Shown piece after piece: positions 60,961-64,000 of a stretch of DNA of 64,000 bases. The stretch comes from Sympetrum striolatum (Eukaryota; Arthropoda; Insecta; Odonata; Libellulidae). The notes beneath the pieces were generated by a model. That model saw only the letters and a list, made by a program, of their open reading frames with translations, was not told the DNA's origin and did not search any database. The position numbers and the translations under genes were made by a program. The stretch lies in NCBI GenBank assembly GCA_947579665.1, contig OX388348.1, positions 14,756,001-14,820,000 of the forward strand, read 5' to 3'. Within the stretch, counting starts at the first letter, position 1; every line of letters starts with the position of its first letter.

Positions 60961-62588
60961 AGCGGAAAAAATATATATCTCCGTCGGATCCGTATAAATT
61001 ATCCCTTTAAAAAACTTTAAGAGCGGCCTGGAAATAAATGCGATGAATTTAAGCTCTGGAAATGGGGATGCGTATTTCCGCTGGATCGATTGAGTGGGAG
61101 GAGAAGATGGTTGAGGCTCTTTCGAGGCTGAGCTATTGAAGAAATCTTCGATATTCGTGTTCCGTGTGGTATGGAGCAAGAATTGGAATGCTGCATCTCT
61201 GAGTTGAATGTGTTTCTCTCTGTCAAATGCTACAACAATGTGTGAAAACATTTCTCGTATGTACAACAATATTCTCAGTTCATGTATGTGTTTCATGATG
61301 GAAGCAATATGTAACAATTGGTTTCTTTCCTCTGATCGATTGTATTGAAGTGAAATTAGACCAAAATGAATGGTATAATCTCACTTCTGAAGTTAAAATT
61401 ACAAATATAAATAGCCGATCATATTGTTAATCAATTGCGTTATTCTTTTTTCGATGTTTTATATATTTATTATTTCATTTCATATACTTAAAGTCACTTA
61501 GTATTTGCGTATTCTATTTGTTTCTACAGATAAACTAACTTTTTACGATGTGAAATATTCCAATAAAATGAGTAAATAAACGAAATTTAAAAGGTGAAAA
61601 TTTATCAATTCGTTTATAATTGCTTATTTTTGTACTTTTTATTAGTTGAAGTGTTATTTTCACAATGGAAAAGTAGAAAGTAAACACCATGTAAAACTAA
61701 GCTCTTCCTGATGTGTCTCTTCGGTTTAGTAGGATCTACTATCCATATTAATAGGTTTCTACTACGTTTGAAAAATTTTAGTAATATATTTTTTTTTAGA
61801 AATGTAAATCATAGATAAGTAGGACTTCTTGAGGTTTCGGTTGATAAATGACAATTTAAAGTGTGTGACAAACATCACAGTATTCTGTGGGAGACCGCTA
61901 CAAAAACTGCGAGAGTAGTTTCTAAAGGGCACTCAGTGCAACAAATTTCCTCCAATACCTACCTTACAAAGTTATTATTCTCAAATAATATGAAGCTAAA
62001 ATATCTTTTATTCAATAGATCCAGGTTTTTAAAGCGGAATTTAAATCATACTAGGTCTGAAGCTAGCCAAAATAGTCTAATGGGAAAAAATAATTCTTTT
62101 TTGTCAACTCCTTTAAAAATAATTGATACATTAAAAAATATGTCCATTTAGAGGTAATCCAAATTGGACATAAATTAATTGGTAAAGATACCAATTAATT
62201 GTCATGACATTATCATGAGTTTTAAATTTTAAAACAAGTTTCGACTTTTTCGAAAAATTCTGATGAAATGAACGAGAAATATCTAAATATCAATACTTAG
62301 CATGCCAATTGAACGAAAATGTTAGTTATTTGCTTGTACGTTGTTAATAGATTAAATATAGTCCATTTATAAAAAAATAACCACTCATTTCTCACAGAGA
62401 ATCCTTAATTAAGGATAGAAGGTGAAATTTAAATGGCTCACCAATTACATAATAATGACGGACCCCTAGAATTTCGGAAACCAAAGTTCTTTTCTAATTT
62501 TTATAAATTCTGGTTGATTTCCTCTTTTTCGACCGACAATTTGGCAATGTCATTCGCATGGAGGAAGGAAAACATTCATCTTTTGAGC
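60961..62588. other. AT-rich spacer
   Basis: No recognisable gene. A 133-codon minus-strand ORF (60916-61317) begins in AT-rich sequence and runs into the edge of the CpG island; it has no known motif. A 96-codon ORF (61861-62151) is unrecognised. Confidence 0.45.
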
Positions 62589-62660
62589 GGATTTGGGTCC
62601 ACGACCTCTCGTTTAGCAGGATAACACCTCCAGGCATTAAATCAACCCGATCGGATTTGT
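62589..62660 (-). mobile_element. Possible tRNA-derived SINE fragment
   Basis: The minus strand reads CTGCTAAACGAGAGGTCGTG followed by GACCCAAATCC (62589-62600 region). GAGAGGTCGTGGGTTCGAATCC is the T-arm/B-box pattern of tRNA-related SINEs; here the B box has decayed. The upstream A-box region cannot be defined with confidence. Confidence 0.3.
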
Positions 62661-64000
62661 TTTTATGCCAACAGACCTCTTTTGTAAGTACTCGCATCAA
62701 CTACCACCGCAATAGGTAAATTTCCATTAACCATTAAAAATTCAAATATACCTATCCTTCTAGGTACACAACTAGGACAGGTCGATAACATTTATTGAAA
62801 AATTATTCTTAAATTATAAATTTCACTATAATACAGAATTGTACCAAATGTGATCCAATTCTTTCTTTCTATGCTCCATTATGCCATTAATTCTGTCTAG
62901 ATAAAACTTTTAATAATAATAACTAATAGAATAAAGCAGAGCGGCTGCTGATGGTTATATTATATATTATGAAATAATAACTAATAATTTAAAATAATCA
63001 AGGTTTTCAAATAAAGTCAAATGACATAGTAAATTAGATATAAAATATTGAAAATAAATATTGTAGAAGAATCGAAAAATCAATTACATCAAGAAGAGAA
63101 AGTTTTAGATGTACTGAATAAAGCTACTAGTTTCACCGCTGTGTTGATTCTTGTCAATAATTATTGAATATGAGCTTAAAAATCAAATATCTACTATGAT
63201 TTTCAAACACAATTATATCCAAGTTACATCGTTTTGAACTTCTCCAAACAATCGTAGCAGCTTCACGGGTATCAATAAGTTTCATATGAAATCTAAGTTC
63301 TCTGGCCGTACTTAGCCGTACTAGCAGTTACAAAAATCATAATTCAAAATCAACCGACAATAAGGATGCTAAGTTTCGCACCAATAACGTTCACGGGTTA
63401 AGACTACAGGTTAAACTTACAGGTTGACAAGCTTTGCAAATGCATATCTTTAACAGTGTATGACTATTGCAAAAAGTTATGAGGGGTTATAGCAAAGGAG
63501 AAAACACCAGCTCTAAAGAGTGAGTCAGGGAATAAGGAAATTGAGAATTACGAGTAAGAAAGCAGATATTGTGGAGAGAAAGTGCTTGTTAAAAGTCTGA
63601 AAGATAAGCAGAAGATAAGAGGATGACTGATATGAAACAAAAGCATGAGAGATCCTCATTGAAGGATACTGAGCATAGACACATGAGTTCACTAAAGCAT
63701 CTATGGTAAGAATAATTTAATTCATAATTTATAATAAAGCTAGAAGTAGGGTGTTTCAGTAGCAGAATAGCGAAATCAGGCTTGATTATCTTATCTCGTT
63801 AGTGAAGGATTTAAAAAAAATCATGATTTTCTGATGTGATCGAAAAAATCCTTAGCAGAAGTAGTTTCTAACTATGACGTAGTAAACACTTTCATAATAT
63901 ATTCATACCGTCCTGATTATTTGGATGTTACTACAGTATAACCACAATTAGTAGTTCTAGTATAATCCAGTATAATCCAAGGTGCCCGGGTCAAACGTAT
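62661..64000. other. AT-rich spacer
   Basis: No gene is seen. A purine-rich stretch at 63480-63700 has no recognisable coding remnant. Short repeats of CAGTATAA or AGTATAATCC occur at 63935-63980. Confidence 0.5.

Noticed and set aside
61861..62151. 96-codon plus-strand ORF
   Set aside because: No recognisable motif, no splice or promoter context, and ordinary AT-rich composition.
1..64000. CRISPR arrays, phage, plasmid or bacterial operon content
   Set aside because: No regularly spaced direct repeats, no Shine-Dalgarno-linked ORF runs and no gene density above background; the sequence is eukaryotic in character.

Overview
This window looks like non-coding DNA from an arthropod nuclear genome, probably an insect. 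By eye it is AT-rich (about one third G+C), has no long open reading frame, and is full of decayed eukaryotic transposons. The longest ATG-initiated ORF is 148 codons and lies in a GC-rich patch where stops are rare by chance. I recognise no intact protein gene, tRNA, rRNA, CRISPR array or bacterial operon. The species cannot be fixed from the sequence. The insect leaning rests on the transposon types: decayed LINEs with an insect-style C-terminus, a TTAA/CCCT piggyBac-type MITE, and an IS630-Tc1-like transposase scar.

Gene evidence: the best candidate is a 107-bp non-coding exon on the minus strand (52933-53039). It has a textbook acceptor and a GTGAGT donor, stops in all three frames and no ATG, which fits a 5'-UTR or lncRNA exon. 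A weaker 22-bp candidate with good splice sites lies upstream on the same strand (56578-56599). If these are real, much of the window to their left would be a long first intron, and some of the CpG-rich islands could be intronic regulatory modules. That is inference.

Mobile DNA, left to right: LINE C-terminus remnant (4040-4151, +); a larger LINE remnant split by about 400 bp (6037-6839, -); a 758-bp piggyBac-type MITE (13256-14013); a dispersed repeat family, here called unit X, as a single copy (20010-20148) and as a head-to-head pair forming a 239-bp foldback (31451-31689); a tRNA-derived SINE (24145-24298, -); further LINE tails (31951-32013, 46041-46172, 54622-54730, all +); a hairpin MITE (34463-34557); SINE-like scars (44941-45021 and 62589-62660, both -); a scrambled IS630-Tc1-type transposase fragment (47188-47464, +); a 1.37-kb composite of 317-bp monomers, a CA microsatellite and a hairpin tail (47661-49032); an 879-bp TIR element with a TA target site (56991-57869); and a small GTTTACAT-ended inverted repeat (57936-58040).

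The background is AT-rich spacer with many old two-copy tandem duplications (units of about 49, 100, 128, 180, 194 and 330 bp) and about fifteen CpG-rich islands of 0.2-0.9 kb, several of which hold long chance ORFs on both strands. Two regulatory-type motifs stand out: an exact DR1 nuclear-receptor site (18016-18028) and a palindromic kappaB site (5551-5561).
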